From Pseudomonas sp. SST3 (GTDB taxonomy: Bacteria > Pseudomonadota > Gammaproteobacteria > Pseudomonadales > Pseudomonadaceae): a DNA stretch of 64,000 bases. The stretch covers positions 62,001 through 126,000 of the forward strand of contig NZ_QORI02000008.1 in NCBI RefSeq assembly GCF_003325755.1, written 5' to 3'. Made by a program: the position numbers and the translations under genes. Under the pieces are notes generated by a model. It worked only from the letters and a program-made list of their open reading frames with translations. It ran no database searches and had not been told where the DNA came from. Each line of letters starts with the position of its first letter. Position 1 is the stretch's first letter. This document shows positions 1 through 10,000 of this stretch, piece by piece.

Positions 1-2
1 CG

Positions 3-608
3 CCAGGGCCGGTACGGGTGGATTTCGTGGAAGGCGGTGCCGCGCATCGTCGACAGTTCGGCGGTGGCAGTGGGCAGATGATTGCCAAGGCGGTGGGTCT
101 CCAGCCTGGCATTCGTCCCCGCGTGCTGGACGCCACCGCCGGGCTTGGTCGCGATGCCTTCGTGCTGGCGACGCTTGGCTGCGAGATGGTCTTGTTCGAG
201 CGTCAGCCGCTGATCGCCGCGCTGTTGGAGGACGGGCTGGGGCGGGGTCGCGAAGACGCCGATGTGCGGCCTATTGTCGAACGCATGTGCCTGCTGCAGG
301 GTAATGCCATCGAGCTGATGGAGCACTGGCAGGGCGATCCACCACAGGTCATTTATCTCGATCCGATGTTTCCGCACCGTGAAAAGAGTGCGCTGGTCAA
401 AAAGGAGATGCGCCTGTTTCGACCTTTCGTCGGGGACGACCTGGACGCAGGCAGCCTGCTCGAACAGGCGTTGGCGCTGGCCAGTCACCGCGTGGTGGTG
501 AAGCGGCCGCGCAAGGCACCCGCCATTGAGGGCCTCAAGCCGGGCTACAGCCTGGAGGGCAAATCCAGCCGTTACGACATTTATCCGAAGAAGAAATTGT
601 CCGGTTGA
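3..608 (+). CDS. rsmJ: 16S rRNA (guanine-1516-N2) methyltransferase RsmJ, 5' end cut by window
   Basis: SAM-dependent methyltransferase that modifies G1516 of 16S rRNA. The visible part has the SAM-binding motif [13 protein letters not shown] and the catalytic-type loop DPMFPHR, both hallmarks of RsmJ. The frame stays open to the left edge (PGPVR precedes the GTG at 18), which fits the middle of RsmJ, so the GTG at 18 is probably internal and the true start lies outside the window. About 200 codons are present; the family is usually near 250. The gene ends in TGA at 606-608 with no co-transcribed neighbour downstream in the same unit. Family assignment is secure; the N-terminus is missing. 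Confidence 0.9.
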   Translation, partial: PGPVRVDFVEGGAAHRRQFGGGSGQMIAKAVGLQPGIRPRVLDATAGLGRDAFVLATLGCEMVLFERQPLIAALLEDGLGRGREDADVRPIVERMCLLQGNAIELMEHWQGDPPQVIYLDPMFPHREKSALVKKEMRLFRPFVGDDLDAGSLLEQALALASHRVVVKRPRKAPAIEGLKPGYSLEGKSSRYDIYPKKKLSG

Positions 609-731
609 TCGTCTGCACCTGAAGCCGTGCCGTTGCGTTGGCCTTGCTTAATCTCGCCAACAGTGGCATTCCTAGCTCAGGCCGTTTGTGGCTGAACGGT
701 GGTTACCTAGGTCGCGTAGAAGGAAGAGCAT

Positions 732-1151
732 ATGCAGATCCAAGTACACAGTGATAACCACATCGAAGGAAGCGCCCGTCTCGTAGACTGGGTTAGCGGA
801 AATGTTGCCGACAAGCTGGATCGCTTCGACGACGAAGTCACCCGTGTCGTGGTGCACCTGAACGACGAGAACGGCGTCAAGGCCGGCGCTCAAGACAAAC
901 GATGCCAGATCGAGGCTCGGCCCAAAGGCCAGCAACCGGTCTCCGTGACGCACAAGGCGGCGTCTGTGGAGCTGGCCGTAGATGGCGCCATCGACAAGCT
1001 CAACAACGCCCTCAAGCATCAGTTCGGCAAGCTGCGCAGCAAGCGTGCCTCGGCGCCGACGCCTATCGAAGGCGATATTCTGGAAGTGGAAGACCGGGAT
1101 GCACTGCTGGAGGCAGATTTCCTGGCTGACGAGCAGCTGCGTACCTCCTGA
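732..1151 (+). CDS. HPF/RaiA-family ribosome-associated protein
   Basis: A 139-residue protein beginning MQIQVHSDNHIEGS, with the alternating beta-alpha pattern of the hibernation factor / sigma-54 modulation family (RVVVHLNDEN strand and a conserved basic second helix, AIDKLNNALKHQ). Members bind the small ribosomal subunit and protect or silence ribosomes under stress; that role is inferred from family. The start is supported by AAGGAAGAG about 4-8 bases upstream. The C-terminal 30 residues are acidic (GDILEVEDRDALLEADF) and unlike short HPF. It is not the copy normally found next to rpoN, so it is probably a paralogue. It stands alone on the strand, followed by a hairpin terminator. Confidence 0.78.
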   Translation: MQIQVHSDNHIEGSARLVDWVSGNVADKLDRFDDEVTRVVVHLNDENGVKAGAQDKRCQIEARPKGQQPVSVTHKAASVELAVDGAIDKLNNALKHQFGKLRSKRASAPTPIEGDILEVEDRDALLEADFLADEQLRTS

Positions 1152-1480
1152 TCAGTTCGTCCTCCTAGCCTCGCCGTACGGACGCTCGGCAGGCTCACCG
1201 CAACGCGGTTGTTAATCAGCGCAGGCACCTCCGCGGTGCCTGCGCTGTTATCGAACGAAATCCCATCCCCGCACGAACGCTCTGTTCCTCATCACGCTGT
1301 GCTGAGCGACCACCGGGCCTTTCGGACGCCGGCGGGTGTGCTATACCCATTGGAGGTACTGGACGGGGAACGCCAATCGCTGGCGTGCTAGGCCCGTGCG
1401 GACCCTGACGACAGGGGGTTCAATTGGCCGTGTGGGCGTCGCTTCAAAGCTGCCCGCGGCATTAGCAGAGAGGTAACACC
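1152..1480. other. Intergenic stretch with one terminator
   Basis: About 330 bases between the HPF-like gene and the next small gene. I see the terminator hairpin at 1218-1246 and a good ribosome binding site (GAGAGGTAA) near its right end, but no further convincing gene. Short open frames here lack ribosome binding sites and family resemblance. Confidence 0.5.
1218..1246 (+). terminator. Terminator hairpin after the HPF-like gene
   Basis: Perfect 12-bp stem AGCGCAGGCACC (1218-1229) / GGTGCCTGCGCT (1235-1246) with a 5-base loop. The T tract afterwards is weak (GTTATCG), so termination efficiency is uncertain. Confidence 0.6.
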
Positions 1481-1741
1481 ATGACCATGATGCAATGCGA
1501 ATACCGCGATCACGTCATTACCGCCGAAGTAATGGAGCATCCCGGCACACCGACTCCATGGGCCGGCGGTTGCCGGATCAGTAACGCTCAAGGGCAGGTC
1601 ACTCGGCGTATGGCGCTTCCGGTCGGGCACGCCTTCATGGCGGAACTCGAACAGGCTCAGCGGGCTTCCATCGCCCACGGCAAATGGCTGGTGGATCAAT
1701 ATCTGGATCAAGGCAGACATTTGTTCGACAAGGCGGCCTGA
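1481..1741 (+). CDS. Conserved small hypothetical protein
   Basis: An 86-residue soluble protein (MTMMQCEYRDHVI...) that I do not recognise as a named family. GAGAGGTAACACC gives a good ribosome binding site for the ATG at 1481; the ATG at 1490 is a possible alternative. There is no signal peptide or membrane segment. Its flanking terminators (1218-1246 and 1749-1775) suggest an independently transcribed unit. Codon use resembles the neighbours, which supports a real gene. Function unknown. Confidence 0.7.
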   Translation: MTMMQCEYRDHVITAEVMEHPGTPTPWAGGCRISNAQGQVTRRMALPVGHAFMAELEQAQRASIAHGKWLVDQYLDQGRHLFDKAA

Positions 1742-1748
1742 GTTCGTT

Positions 1749-1775
1749 GCGGGCCGCGCCTCTGGCGAGGCCCGC
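1749..1775 (+). terminator. Hairpin terminator
   Basis: GCGGGCC (1749-1755) pairs with GGCCCGC (1769-1775) and is followed by TTCTTA. It lies eight bases after the stop of the 86-residue protein gene. Confidence 0.6.
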
Positions 1776-1899
1776 TTCTTAGCTTCCGGCTACCCTGGCC
1801 TGAGCGTTCCGTTGAACTGTTGATGGCCTTGGAGCCTCTACTGGAAGTACCCGCCCGCACCCGGCGGACGCCAGATTGATCAGCCCGAGGAGCCGCTTG

Positions 1900-2148
1900 A
1901 TGGAGCTTTCCAACAAAGACATGAGCACATTGTTCGAGCAGCTGGGCCTGCCGTCAGACCCGGCCAGTATCGACGAATTCATCGCCAGCCACGCCCCAAT
2001 GCCCAACCACGTCAAGCTTGCCGAAGCGCCATTCTGGAATGATGCGCAACGTGCCTTTCTGGCTGACGAGTGGATCGAGGACGCCGAGTGGGTGCCGATT
2101 GTCGACGAACTCAATGCCCGCCTTCATGAAGAACAAGCGGCCCCCTGA
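1900..2148 (+). CDS. DUF2789 family protein
   Basis: An 82-residue protein starting MELSNKDMSTLFEQLGLPS, the characteristic opening of DUF2789, a small helical family common in Pseudomonas and of unknown function. The ATG at 1900 is chosen over the upstream ATG at 1876 because GAGGAG lies a few bases before it and because the family normally starts MELS. Acidic, no signal peptide. It is followed by about 120 bases and then the catalase gene, without an obvious shared promoter. Confidence 0.85.
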   Translation: MELSNKDMSTLFEQLGLPSDPASIDEFIASHAPMPNHVKLAEAPFWNDAQRAFLADEWIEDAEWVPIVDELNARLHEEQAAP

Positions 2149-2270
2149 CCGGTAAGAGGGCCGCCTGCCGGTGATGTGAGAAACCTATCGGACCGATAAC
2201 CGATCTTTTGCAGAACCCCCGCTGAGTGGCGGCGCCTAAAAATCTCCGCCTCGACTTTTCCGGAGCCGCC

Positions 2271-3875
2271 ATGACTGAGGAACGAAACACTCTCACGACC
2301 CGACAGGGCCACCCCGTCAGCGATAACCAGAGCCTGCGCAGCGTCGGCGAGCGCGGTCCGGCGACGCTGGAGAACTACCAGTTCATCGAGAAGATTACCC
2401 ACTTCGATCGCGAGCGCATTCCCGAGCGCGTGGTGCATGCACGCGGTACGGCGGCGCACGGGTGGTTCGAGCCCTACGGCACCATCGGCGATGAGCCGGC
2501 GAGCAAATACACCCGTGCCAAGGTGCTGACCAAAGCTGGCGTCCGCACCCCGGTGTTCTTGCGCTTCTCCACCGTGATCGGCGGCAAGGAGTCACCGGAG
2601 ACGGCCCGTGATCCACGGGGCTTTGCTATCAAGTTCTATACCGAAGATGGCAACTGGGACCTGGTGGGCAACAACCTCAAGGTGTTCTTCATTCGCGACG
2701 CGATCAAATTTCCGGACATGATCCACGCGTTCAAGCCTGATCCTGTTTCCAACCGCCAGGAGCCCTGGCGCTTCTACGATTTCGTCCAGCACCACCCCGA
2801 AGCGTTGCACATGGTCACCTGGGTCAAGAGCCCCTGGGGCATTCCGGCCAACTACCGTCACATGCAGGGTTCCAGCGTGAACACCTACAAGCTGGTCAAC
2901 GACAAGGGTGAGGCGGTGCTCTGCAAGTTCTCCTTCGAGCCCAAGCTCGGCGTGAAGAACCTCACCGCTCAGCAGGCCGCCGACATTCAGATGAAGGACG
3001 TCGGGCATGCCACCCGAGATCTTTACGATGCCATCGAGCGCGGCGAGTATCCGGAATGGGAGATGGCGGTGCAGATCATGTCCGATGATCCGCACGAAGA
3101 GCTCGGCTTCGATCCGCTGGATGACACCAAACGCTGGCCTGAAGATCAGTTCCCGCTGTTGCCGGTAGGCCGGTTGGTGCTCGACCGCAACCCGTCGAAC
3201 GTCTTTGCCGAGACCGAGCAGGCGGCCTTCGGCACGGGCGTACTGGTGGACGGCATCGACTTCTCCGATGACAAGATGCTGCAGGGCCGGACGCTCTCGT
3301 ATTCCGACACCCAGCGTTACCGCGTCGGCGCCAATTACCTGCAACTGCCTATCAACGCACCAAGAACGCCCGCTGCGACCAATCAGCGCGACGGTGCCAT
3401 GGCGCACTTCGTCGACACCGGCGGCGAAAACCCACACGTCAACTACGAGCCCAGTTCGATGGGTGGGCTCAAGGAAGCGCCCAAACCCAAGCCTGACTAT
3501 CACCAATGGGTCGAAGGGCACCTGGGGCGCTATCAGACCACTAAAACGGCCGCGGACTATCGCCAGACCGGCGAGCGTTACCGCAGTTTCGAGGATTGGG
3601 AGCGTGACGACCTGATTGCCAACATCACCGCAGACCTCAAGGAATGCCCTGAGGAAATCTGCCTGAGGATGATTTGGCATTTCTGGCATTGCGATCCGGA
3701 TTACGGACAGCGCCTGGCTGAGGGTGTCGGCGTGGACATCGAAAAAGCCAAGGCGCTGCCGCCCTTGGAGGGGCGTGCCGCACCGGGGGACGATTTGGCG
3801 GGGGCAACCTACAGTAGCGGCGAGACCGAAGGCAGCGACAAGCACAACGCCACCCAGCCCAGTGTGAAGCGCTAG
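2271..3875 (+). CDS. Monofunctional haem catalase, small-subunit type
   Basis: Breaks down hydrogen peroxide to water and oxygen. From the ATG at 2271 the protein has 534 residues. The catalytic His is in VVHARG (His56), the catalytic Asn in DLVGNN (Asn134), and the proximal haem-ligand Tyr in the RxxxY motif RTLSY (Tyr344), so the active site looks complete. There is no signal peptide, so it is probably cytoplasmic. The ATG follows CGGAG; a GTG at 2226 in the same frame is less likely. It is a single-gene unit with a strong terminator. The C-terminal ~30 residues are a low-complexity tail ([10 protein letters not shown]). The sequence does not look like periplasmic KatB; which catalase clade it belongs to would need alignment. 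Confidence 0.95.
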   Translation: MTEERNTLTTRQGHPVSDNQSLRSVGERGPATLENYQFIEKITHFDRERIPERVVHARGTAAHGWFEPYGTIGDEPASKYTRAKVLTKAGVRTPVFLRFSTVIGGKESPETARDPRGFAIKFYTEDGNWDLVGNNLKVFFIRDAIKFPDMIHAFKPDPVSNRQEPWRFYDFVQHHPEALHMVTWVKSPWGIPANYRHMQGSSVNTYKLVNDKGEAVLCKFSFEPKLGVKNLTAQQAADIQMKDVGHATRDLYDAIERGEYPEWEMAVQIMSDDPHEELGFDPLDDTKRWPEDQFPLLPVGRLVLDRNPSNVFAETEQAAFGTGVLVDGIDFSDDKMLQGRTLSYSDTQRYRVGANYLQLPINAPRTPAATNQRDGAMAHFVDTGGENPHVNYEPSSMGGLKEAPKPKPDYHQWVEGHLGRYQTTKTAADYRQTGERYRSFEDWERDDLIANITADLKECPEEICLRMIWHFWHCDPDYGQRLAEGVGVDIEKAKALPPLEGRAAPGDDLAGATYSSGETEGSDKHNATQPSVKR

Positions 3876-3879
3876 CTGT

Positions 3880-3913
3880 CAGGTGCGGCAGTGGCGGTCC
3901 GCTGCCGCACCTG
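3880..3913 (+). terminator. Catalase terminator
   Basis: 12-bp stem CAGGTGCGGCAG (3880-3891) / CTGCCGCACCTG (3902-3913) with a 10-base loop, starting five bases after the catalase stop and followed by GTGTTTG. Confidence 0.7.
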
Positions 3914-4010
3914 GTGTTTGCCCGCTGGTGGCAATTCACTAGAATTCGCCGTTCCCGCGCGTGCGCCAGCCCGTACCAGATCCGTTTCATTCCGTTGTAA
4001 AAGGACCATC

Positions 4011-4834
4011 ATGACTTCCGACCAACCGGCCGCCAGCGATCTCGATATCGCTGCCCGTTATGCCTGTGCCAAAGCCCTCTCTCTCGAGGCGGCACAGCTG
4101 GGCATGGACTACTACCGCAAGCGCGAGGCGCTCGCGGTCGAGCACAAGGGCGACGATTTGCAGGACGTGGTGAGCATCGCGGACAAGCAGATCGAAGATT
4201 TCATTCGCGCCCGGCTGGCCGAACGCTTTCCCGAGGACGGTTTCCTCGGCGAAGAAAGCGGCTCGGCCGACCTCGGCGCCCGCTGTGTCTGGGTGATCGA
4301 TCCCATCGACGGCACGGCCTGTTTCGTCAATGGGCTGCATAACTGGTGCGTGTCGATCGGCCTGCTGATCGACGGCGAGCCGCATCTGGGCGCCATTGCC
4401 GACCCCAACCACAACGAGCTGTTTCATGGCTGTCTGGGCCAAGGCGCGTTCGTCAACGACATGCCTTTGAAGGTGAGCGGCGCTACCCACGTGGGCCAAG
4501 GCGTGACTGCCACTGGCACCTTTCACCCGCGCGGCAAAGAGCATTTCATCCCCTTCCTCGAGAAGCTGCTGGCTGAAGGCGGGATGTTCTTTCGCAACGG
4601 CTCCGGTGCACTGATGACCGCTTACGTGGCGGCCGGACGCTGCTCGGCTATTACGAGACCGAGCTTAAAAGCTGGGATTGCATGGCAGGGCTGGTGCTGG
4701 TGAAAGAGGCGGGTGGCCAGGTCAACGACTTCTTCCGCAATGACGGCTTGCTACGTGGCAATCCTTATCTGGTCGCCTGTCCGGGCGTTTATCCCCAGTT
4801 GGCCGGAATGATCGGACCATCGCTAGACGGTTGA
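4011..4834 (+). pseudogene. Inositol monophosphatase-family phosphatase, frameshifted
   Basis: Member of the Mg2+-dependent IMPase/HisN-like phosphatase family. Metal-binding motifs GEESG (Glu81-Glu82) and DPIDGT (Asp97, Asp100) are intact. The frame is broken near 4638-4642: AAGR is followed out of frame, while the expected continuation LLGYYETELKSWDCMAG, including the third metal motif WDCMAG, is present one base out of register and runs to a stop at 4832-4834. The locus is 824 bases, exactly one short of 275 codons, so one base (probably a C in GGACGCCTG) is missing. Start at ATG 4011 follows AAAAGGACCATC. Either a recent inactivation or a sequencing error; otherwise a normal 274-residue enzyme. 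Confidence 0.85.
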
Positions 4835-4851
4835 GGCCGACGTTCAGCTTC

Positions 4852-4925
4852 AGTTCGCGAGCAAGCTCGCTCCTACGGGCATGGTGTTGCGCTTATTCGT
4901 AGAAGCCAGCTTGCTGGCGATCAGG
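4852..4925. repeat. Paired REP-like palindromes
   Basis: GTTCGCGAGCAAGCTCGCTCCTAC (4853-4876) is the typical Pseudomonas extragenic palindrome core, and a diverged copy in the opposite sense (GTAGAAGCCAGCTTGCTGGCGATC) lies at 4899-4922. The pair sits between two convergent genes, as such repeats usually do. Confidence 0.75.
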
Positions 4926-4963
4926 CTTACCGCTTAGCGCCGACCGCCAATCCAACCATTCGC

Positions 4964-5452
4964 TCAGGCGCGTAGCTCCGGCGGAACCGTGCCGCCGTGC
5001 TCGGCGAGCTTGTGCATGACGGTGCGGTGCAGCCAGACGTTCATTTGCGCCGAGTCGGCCATCTTGTCAGGCGGGCAACCCAGTTCGGTGGCGAGCTCCT
5101 TGCGTGATTCCAGGCTGCTATCGAGGCCCAGCAGCTTGAGCAGATCGACGATGGAGGTGCGCCAGTTCAACTGCTCCGGATGGTTCGCCGCCATGCCGTC
5201 GAGTTTGGCCGGTACGTCAACGGCATTGGTGGTGCCGCCCGCGGTGCCTACCGTGCCGGTCATGCCAGTTGCCGATCCGCCGGCAGCGGGGGGCGCGGTG
5301 GTGGCGTTGTTGGCCGTGGTGGGTCGCTCGGAATCCACAACCGTATCGGTGGCGTGCTGATTGGAGCCCGAATCTGGCGCGGCAGGTTTGTGTGCTTCGT
5401 TGCTTACGCCGCCCATGCCCAGTTTTTCTTTAATCGTGTCGAACAGGCCCAT
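4964..5452 (-). CDS. DUF3597 domain protein
   Basis: A 162-residue protein starting MGLFDTIKEKLGMGG, typical of DUF3597. Residues about 20-85 are a low-complexity Ala/Thr/Gly/Asn linker; the C-terminal half (VDVPAKLDGMAANHPEQLNWRTSIVDLLKLLGLDSS) is the conserved helical domain. I chose the internal ATG at 5452 because the family starts there and the upstream extension is unlike it. No signal peptide. The function of the family is unknown; it resembles LysM-linked or YidB-like small proteins in layout. Transcribed alone, 50 bases downstream of the efflux operon on the same strand. Confidence 0.8.
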   Translation of the reverse strand: MGLFDTIKEKLGMGGVSNEAHKPAAPDSGSNQHATDTVVDSERPTTANNATTAPPAAGGSATGMTGTVGTAGGTTNAVDVPAKLDGMAANHPEQLNWRTSIVDLLKLLGLDSSLESRKELATELGCPPDKMADSAQMNVWLHRTVMHKLAEHGGTVPPELRA

Positions 5453-5504
5453 TGCATGATCCTCGGATGATGTAGGTCTTCGTTGGACCTTCGCGGCGTT
5501 CGGG

Positions 5505-7094
5505 TCATTCAGCTCCGCATGTCGGAAGAGAAGCATCGGCGCAGCCGTCTGTCTGCCGGCCGGCGGAAGCCGCAAGCGGTTGGGTCGATGTACCTCCACC
5601 AAGAGAGACATAGAGCGCGACCAGATTCTGCACCTGCGCGCGTTTGACCTCGATGAATGCCTGTTCGGCATCGAACAGATTGCGTTCGGCATCGAGCACC
5701 TGCAGGTAATTCACGGCCCCCTCGGCATAGCGCTCACGCGCCAGATCGGCGATGCGCCTCAGCGTGGCGACATTCTCCTCTTGCGCGACCACCTGCTCAG
5801 CAAGATAGCGCCGCCCTGCAAGCGCGTCGGCGACTTCACGAAAGGCGGTTTCGATGGCGCGTTCATATTCGGCGACGGCAATGTTCTCGCGCGCTTCGGC
5901 GACCGTCAGGTTGCCGCGGTTGCGGCCGAAATCGAACAGCGGCAGGCTGATCGAAGGTCCGATGCTCCAGGTGCGGTTGTCCCGGCTGATCAAGTTGTCG
6001 AGTTCATTGGAGACGTAACCGAAGCTGCCGGTCAGCGAAATCTGCGGAAAGAACGCCGCGCGCGCCACGCCAATATTGGCACGCGCGGCGCGCAAGGACC
6101 GCTCGGCGCCGATGATATCCGGGCGCACCAGCAACAGTTCGGAGGGCAGCCCCGCGTCCAATGTCATCGGGTCAACCTGTTCGCTTAGCGGTAACGGCCC
6201 TGGCACAGGCTGTTGCAGCGGGCCGCCTACCAGCTGGGTGAGATAGTTTATTTGCTCGGCCCGCAGCAGGCGCAGGCTCGACAGCTCGGTTTTGGCCTGC
6301 GTCAGTAACGCCTGCGCCTGATTCAGGTCCAGTGCCGAGGTGATGCCGGCATCGAAGCGCACCTGCGCGATGCGTAACCCATCGCGGCGGCTCTGCAAGG
6401 TTGCCTCGGCAAGATCAATGCGCGCGTCGGCGCCGCGTATAGCCAGGTAAGTCGAGGCCACGTCGGCAATCAAGGACAGCTGAAAGGCGCGCTGCGCCTC
6501 GATGGTGGACAGGTATTGCGCGCGGGCGGCTTCGGTGAGATTGCGCACCCGACCCCAGAAATCGAGCTCGAACGCAGTAATGCCGAGCCCCACCGAGAAC
6601 CGCTCTGTCACTTGACTGCTGGAGCCGGTAGAGAGGCCGCTCGTTCCGCCCGGTGCCGAGCCGCTGCCAGAAGAGCCGGTGCCGGCCGCACCCGTACCGC
6701 CAGTTGGGAAGCGGCCGCGGCTGGCGTCGGCGTTGGTGGCCAGGGTGGGGTAACGATCGGCGCCCTGCACACCGAACTGCCCACGGGCTTCTTCGATACG
6801 CGCCACGGCGATCTGCAGGTCCCGGTTGCGCCGCAATGCTGCATCCATGTAGGTGTGCAGGCGCTGATCGTTGAGAAATTCCCGCCAGGCAATTTCGTTG
6901 GCCTTCGCTTCGCCGTGCATCGGTTGGTACTCGGCCGGATACTGCGCTGCGCTGGGCGAGGGTGGTTGTTCATGTGGCGGGGCGAGCTGACAACCAGCAA
7001 GCAGTGCGGCTATGAACAGGGGCGCGACCCGAACAGGCCGTTGGAAAACGACCCGCGTTGGCAAGACCGCGTTTTTGAACGGCCCGTCATGCAT
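5505..7094 (-). CDS. RND efflux outer-membrane channel (NodT/OprM family)
   Basis: Outer-membrane factor of a tripartite drug-efflux pump. A signal peptide ends in the lipobox LLAGC (Cys35), so the mature protein is a lipoprotein; two OEP repeat domains follow, with the typical signature VGLGITAFELDFWGRVRNL. Gly/Ser-rich insertion (about residues 140-175) is unusual in length. The start at 7094 is preceded by GAGAGGAG and overlaps the pump gene stop (ATGCATGA). About 529 residues versus 470-500 for OprM. It ends with a short, Cys-containing tail (CADASLPTCGAE) that is atypical for the family. Confidence 0.9.
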   Translation of the reverse strand: MHDGPFKNAVLPTRVVFQRPVRVAPLFIAALLAGCQLAPPHEQPPSPSAAQYPAEYQPMHGEAKANEIAWREFLNDQRLHTYMDAALRRNRDLQIAVARIEEARGQFGVQGADRYPTLATNADASRGRFPTGGTGAAGTGSSGSGSAPGGTSGLSTGSSSQVTERFSVGLGITAFELDFWGRVRNLTEAARAQYLSTIEAQRAFQLSLIADVASTYLAIRGADARIDLAEATLQSRRDGLRIAQVRFDAGITSALDLNQAQALLTQAKTELSSLRLLRAEQINYLTQLVGGPLQQPVPGPLPLSEQVDPMTLDAGLPSELLLVRPDIIGAERSLRAARANIGVARAAFFPQISLTGSFGYVSNELDNLISRDNRTWSIGPSISLPLFDFGRNRGNLTVAEARENIAVAEYERAIETAFREVADALAGRRYLAEQVVAQEENVATLRRIADLARERYAEGAVNYLQVLDAERNLFDAEQAFIEVKRAQVQNLVALYVSLGGGTSTQPLAASAGRQTDGCADASLPTCGAE

Positions 7095-10000
7095 TGTTCG
7101 ACTCCTCTCGAGCATCGGCCGGGCGCGCCTTGTCTTCGGCGGTCGGCGGGCGGCGCTTGGTCAGCCAGCGGCGCACCGAGAGATAGAACAGCGGGATGTA
7201 GAACAGCCCTAGCACGGTGGCGACGATCATCCCACCCATGACCCCGGTGCCGACCGCGATTCGACCGGCCGCGCCCGCACCGGTCGACAGCACCAGCGGC
7301 AGCATCCCGAGGATGAAGGTTAATGAGGTCATCAGGATAGGTCGGAAGCGCAAACGCACCGCGTTCATCACCGCATCCGTGAGACTTTTCCCATGCCCTT
7401 CCTCCTCGATGGCGAACTCGACAATGAGGATCGCGTTCTTCGCCGACAGGCCAATGATCGTGACCAGTCCGACGTTGAAATACACATCGGCCGACAAGTC
7501 GCGCATCATGGCGAACAGCACCGCGCCGAGCGCCCCGAAGGGCACCACCAGCAGCACGGCGATGGGCACCGTCCAGCTTTCATACAGCGCCGCGAGGACC
7601 ATCAGCACTACCAGCAGAGACAGGCCCAGCAACAAACCGACCTGTCCGGAGGCCTGCTGCTCCTCCAGCGAGGCGCCGGTCCACTCGTAGCTGAAGCCTC
7701 CTGGCAGCTCGGTCGCCAACCGCTCCATCTCGGTCATTGCCTCACCCGTGGACGAACCTGGCGCGGCGCTACCGGAGAGTGTCAGCGCCGGGTAACCGTT
7801 GTAGCGCTGCAGCTGGGTCGGGCCTTCGGTCCAGTTCACCGTGGTGAAAGCGCCGAAGGGCACGCTCTCGCCCTGATCGTTGATCACCTTAAGGTCCAGT
7901 ACGTCTTGCGGGGTCATGCGATAGGGCGCATCGGCCTGAAGCAACACCTGCAGCACCCGTCCGTCACGGTTGAAGTCGTTGGCGTAGGCGCTGCCGAAAG
8001 CCATAGCGAGGGTCGCATTGATCTCGTTGATAGAGAGCCCCAGTGCGCGCGCCTTGATGCGGTCGATATCGACCCGCAGGCGCGGCGCATCGTCAGCGCC
8101 TTCGGGGCGCACGCTCTGCAACACTGGGCTCTGACCTGCCTTGGCCAGCAATTGGTTGCGGGCATCGAGCAGCGCCTGGTAGCCCCGACCGCTGCGGTCT
8201 TCGAGCTTGAAGGTGAAACCGCCAGCCACGCCCAGGCCGGGAATCGACGGCGGGTTCAGGGCGAACACACGCGCTTCCTTGATCTGCGAGAAACGTCCCA
8301 TGGCCTCGCGTACCAGCGCCTGGGCCGAGCCGTCGTCTCCGGGGCGCTGCTCCCAGGGAATTAACCTCACGAAGGACATTGCATGCGCCTGTCCCTGGCC
8401 GAAGAAACTGAAGCCGTAAACCGTGATGGCATCTTCCACCAGCGGATGATCGGCATAGAACTCCTTGACCTGCTCGATGGCTTCCTCGGTGCGCTTGACC
8501 GTGGCGCCAGGGGGCGCCTGGATCACCGTCATGAGCGAGCCCTGGTCTTCGTCCGGGAGAAAGGCGCTGGGCATGCGCAAATAGAGAAACGCCGTCAGCG
8601 CCAGCAGTCCGGCGAACGCCAGCAGGAACCAGAGCGGTCGCGCGAGCATGCCGCCAACAGCGTGGTGATAGCGATCAGTGGTGCGCTCCATCCAGCGGTT
8701 GAAGGGCGTGAAAACACGCTGACTCAAACCGGGCTTCTGTTCTTGCGGCCTCGGTTTGAGCAACGCAGCGCAAAGAGCGGGCGTGAGCACGAGCGCCAGT
8801 ACCGTCGAAGTGGCTACGGCAATCGACAGGGTCGCTGCGAATTGGCGATAGATTCCGCCGGTCGAACCGGGAAAGAACGCCAGCGGCACGAACACCGCGA
8901 TCAGCGCCAGCGTCGTACCGATGATTGGCGCCGTCACCTGCTCCATGGCTTTGACCGTGGCCTGATACGGCGGCAGCTGTTCTTCGTCCATGATCCGTTT
9001 GACGTTCTCCACCACCACGATGGCATCGTCCACCAGGGTGCCGATCGCCAGCACCATGCCGAACAGGCTCAGCAGGTTGATCGAGAAGCCGGCAATCCAC
9101 AGCCCGAGGCAGGTACCCGCCAGTGTGATGGGAATGACAATGGTGGGGATCAACGTGGTGCGCCAGTTCTGCAGGAACAGCAACATCACCAGCACCACCA
9201 ATGCCATTGCCTGCAACAAGGTCACCACGACCTGTTGGATCGATGAAGAAATGAACGGCGTCGAGTCGAACGGCACGCTCCAGGCGACGTCCTCGGGAAA
9301 GCCTTCGGCCAGCTCGCGCATCCGCTGTTTGACGGCGGCGGCGGTATCCAGCGCGTTGGCGCCGGGCGAAAGCTGTACGGCAAGGCCCGCGGCTGGTTGA
9401 CCGTTGAGCTCACTGCGAAAGGTATAGTTCTGTGCGCCCAGTTCGACCCGGGCAACGTCGCGCAGCCGTATGGCCGAACCATCCGGGCCGGCACGCAAGA
9501 TGATTGCCGCGAACTCCTCCGGTGTGCTGAAGCGATCGCGGGTTTCCAGCGGTGCGTTGATCTCGATGTTCTCGGCCAGCGGCAGATCACCCAGCGCGCC
9601 GCCTGCGGATTGGCTGTTCTGCTCCTGTACTGCCGCCAGTACGTCGGTGGCCGACAGGCCAAAGCTTGCCAGGCGGTCTGGATTGAGCCAGATGCGCATG
9701 GCGTAGGCGGTGTAGAACTCGCGAATGTCGCCCACACCCTGAACCCGACGCAGCTCGTCGAGCACGCGTGTTGTGGCGAAATGGCCCAGTTCCAGCGTGC
9801 TCATCGTGCCGTTCTCGGAAAACAGCGAAATGATCAGCAGAAAGTCCTGTGACGCCTGGAACACTTGAATACCCTGGCGGCGAACCTCCTCGGGCAGGCG
9901 CTGCTCGACACGGCTCAGGCGGTTCTGAACCTCCATCTGGGCGACGTCGATATCGGTCCCGGCCTCGAACGTCAGTTCGATGGAAGCGCTGCCGTTGGAG

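Noticed and set aside
2226..2270. Upstream GTG start for the catalase
   Set aside because: The 15-codon extension has no ribosome binding site and is unlike catalase N-termini; ATG 2271 has CGGAG.
2592..3845. Long minus-strand open frame opposite the catalase
   Set aside because: It is the antisense of a complete catalase gene with conserved active-site residues; no independent start signals.
7393..9246. Plus-strand long frames opposite the RND pump
   Set aside because: High GC bias creates long antisense frames; the minus-strand pump is unbroken and conserved.
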